DNA from: Lentisphaerota bacterium
Lineage (GTDB): Bacteria; Verrucomicrobiota; Kiritimatiellia; UBA8416; JAFGIZ01
Direction: 5' to 3'
Length of the DNA: 5,735 nt
Assembly (NCBI GenBank): GCA_016929365.1
Contig: JAFGIZ010000116.1
Coordinates: 1 to 5,735, forward strand
The first letter of the stretch is position 1, and each line of letters begins with the position of its first letter. Below, in pieces: positions 5,279 through 5,735 of the stretch. A program made the position numbers and the translations under genes. The notes below the pieces were generated by a model. That model had not been told where the DNA came from. It saw nothing but the letters and a program-made list of their open reading frames with translations, and did not search any database.

Positions 5279-5735
5279 ATGAAGCAACCCGCCGATCGCG
5301 TCGCCCCCCACGTGGCCGCCCTGCCACGCTCCGGAATACGGGACTTCTTCGATATCGTCAGCCGCCGCCAGGATGTCATCAGCCTCGGCATCGGCGAGCC
5401 CGATTTCGTGACCCCCTGGCCGATCCGCGAGGCGTCCATCTACGCCCTCGACCACGGCGCCACCGCGTACACGTCGAACCTGGGCCTGATCGAACTGCGC
5501 CGCGCGCTCTCCGCCTACGTCCGACGCGCCTTTGACCTGGATTACCATCCCGAGAACGAGATCCTCGTGACCGTCGGCGTCAGCGAGGCCCTCGATCTCG
5601 CTGTCCGCGCCCTCGTCGAACCGGGGGACGAGATCCTCTACCACGAACCGTCCTACGTCTCCTACGCCCCCGTGATCGCGCTCGCCCACGCCGTTCCCGT
5701 ACCCGTCAGCACCCGCCGGGAAAACGACTTCCGCC
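5279..5735 (+). CDS. Class I/II PLP-dependent aminotransferase (partial, 3' end outside window)
   Basis: Fold-type I aminotransferase, likely moving amino groups between an amino acid and 2-oxoglutarate or pyruvate in the cytoplasm. Only the first 152 codons are present. Visible family signatures are SGIRDFF (18-24), the substrate-site SLGIGEPDF (35-43), YTSNLGLIELR (64-74) and the cofactor phosphate-binding turn TVGVSEAL (98-105). EPGDEIL (114-120) and EPSYVSY (123-129), with the aromatic that stacks near PLP, follow. The catalytic lysine lies beyond the window edge. The common TxGxSQAL/GGxxAL turn is here GVSEAL. The ATG has only a weak upstream purine patch (GGAA), so translation may be coupled to the regulator gene 43 bp before it. 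It resembles the PatA/AlaT/AspC-like group, but the substrate cannot be fixed from this fragment. Confidence 0.92.
   Translation, partial: MKQPADRVAPHVAALPRSGIRDFFDIVSRRQDVISLGIGEPDFVTPWPIREASIYALDHGATAYTSNLGLIELRRALSAYVRRAFDLDYHPENEILVTVGVSEALDLAVRALVEPGDEILYHEPSYVSYAPVIALAHAVPVPVSTRRENDFR

Noticed and set aside
4714..5439. Minus-strand frames across the Lrp-like and aminotransferase genes (also 5225-5689)
   Set aside because: Shadows of the two plus-strand genes, which have family motifs; the regulator also has a good ribosome site and promoter.
1..5735. CRISPR array, tRNA, rRNA, insertion sequence or attachment site
   Set aside because: No spaced direct repeats, cloverleaf, rRNA core, transposase or terminal inverted repeats seen; nearly all sequence is accounted for by conserved genes.

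Overview
This is a GC-rich bacterial chromosomal segment, densely coding with short gaps. It holds two divergent transcription units that meet at a 77-bp intergenic region (4679-4755). Coding frames favour G/C at third positions, which produces long antisense shadow ORFs. Taxonomy cannot be fixed from the sequence. A type II secretion (T2SS)-type assembly cluster implies a double-membrane bacterium. The mix of gspE-F-G-H with trmJ and a YugG/AlaR-like regulator would fit a GC-rich member of the PVC or a related phylum, but that is a guess.

Leftward unit (minus strand, read from 4678 down to 1): an SpoU-family RNA methyltransferase (trmJ-like) comes first, followed by gspE (assembly ATPase), gspF (inner-membrane platform), gspG (major pseudopilin) and the 5' part of gspH (minor pseudopilin), which runs off the left edge. 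GspE powers pseudopilus growth, GspF anchors it in the inner membrane, and GspG and GspH are prepilins with N-terminal methylation motifs. The outer-membrane secretin (GspD) and GspC are not in the window. Gaps are 85 bp (trmJ-gspE), 50 bp (gspE-gspF), 76 bp (gspF-gspG or 40 bp less the long gspG start) and a 1-nt TGATG overlap (gspG-gspH), so one operon is likely.

Rightward unit (plus strand, from 4756): an Lrp/AsnC-family regulator is followed 43 bp later by the first 152 codons of a class I/II PLP aminotransferase that runs off the right edge. The pairing resembles the yugG-yugH (alaR-alaT) arrangement known in Bacillus and suggests amino-acid-responsive control of a transaminase.

The points most worth a second look are as follows. 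(1) The intergenic region looks like a bidirectional promoter whose two -10 elements overlap on a palindromic TTATAA, with a small dyad in the spacer that could be a regulator site. (2) Both gspE and gspF are preceded by micro-ORFs of 12-13 codons with very good Shine-Dalgarno sequences. Each is in frame with the gene downstream and stops exactly 12 nt before its start codon. (3) A heptamer tandem repeat spans the trmJ stop codon. Otherwise the window is ordinary housekeeping and secretion content, and I see no mobile element, CRISPR array, tRNA or rRNA.
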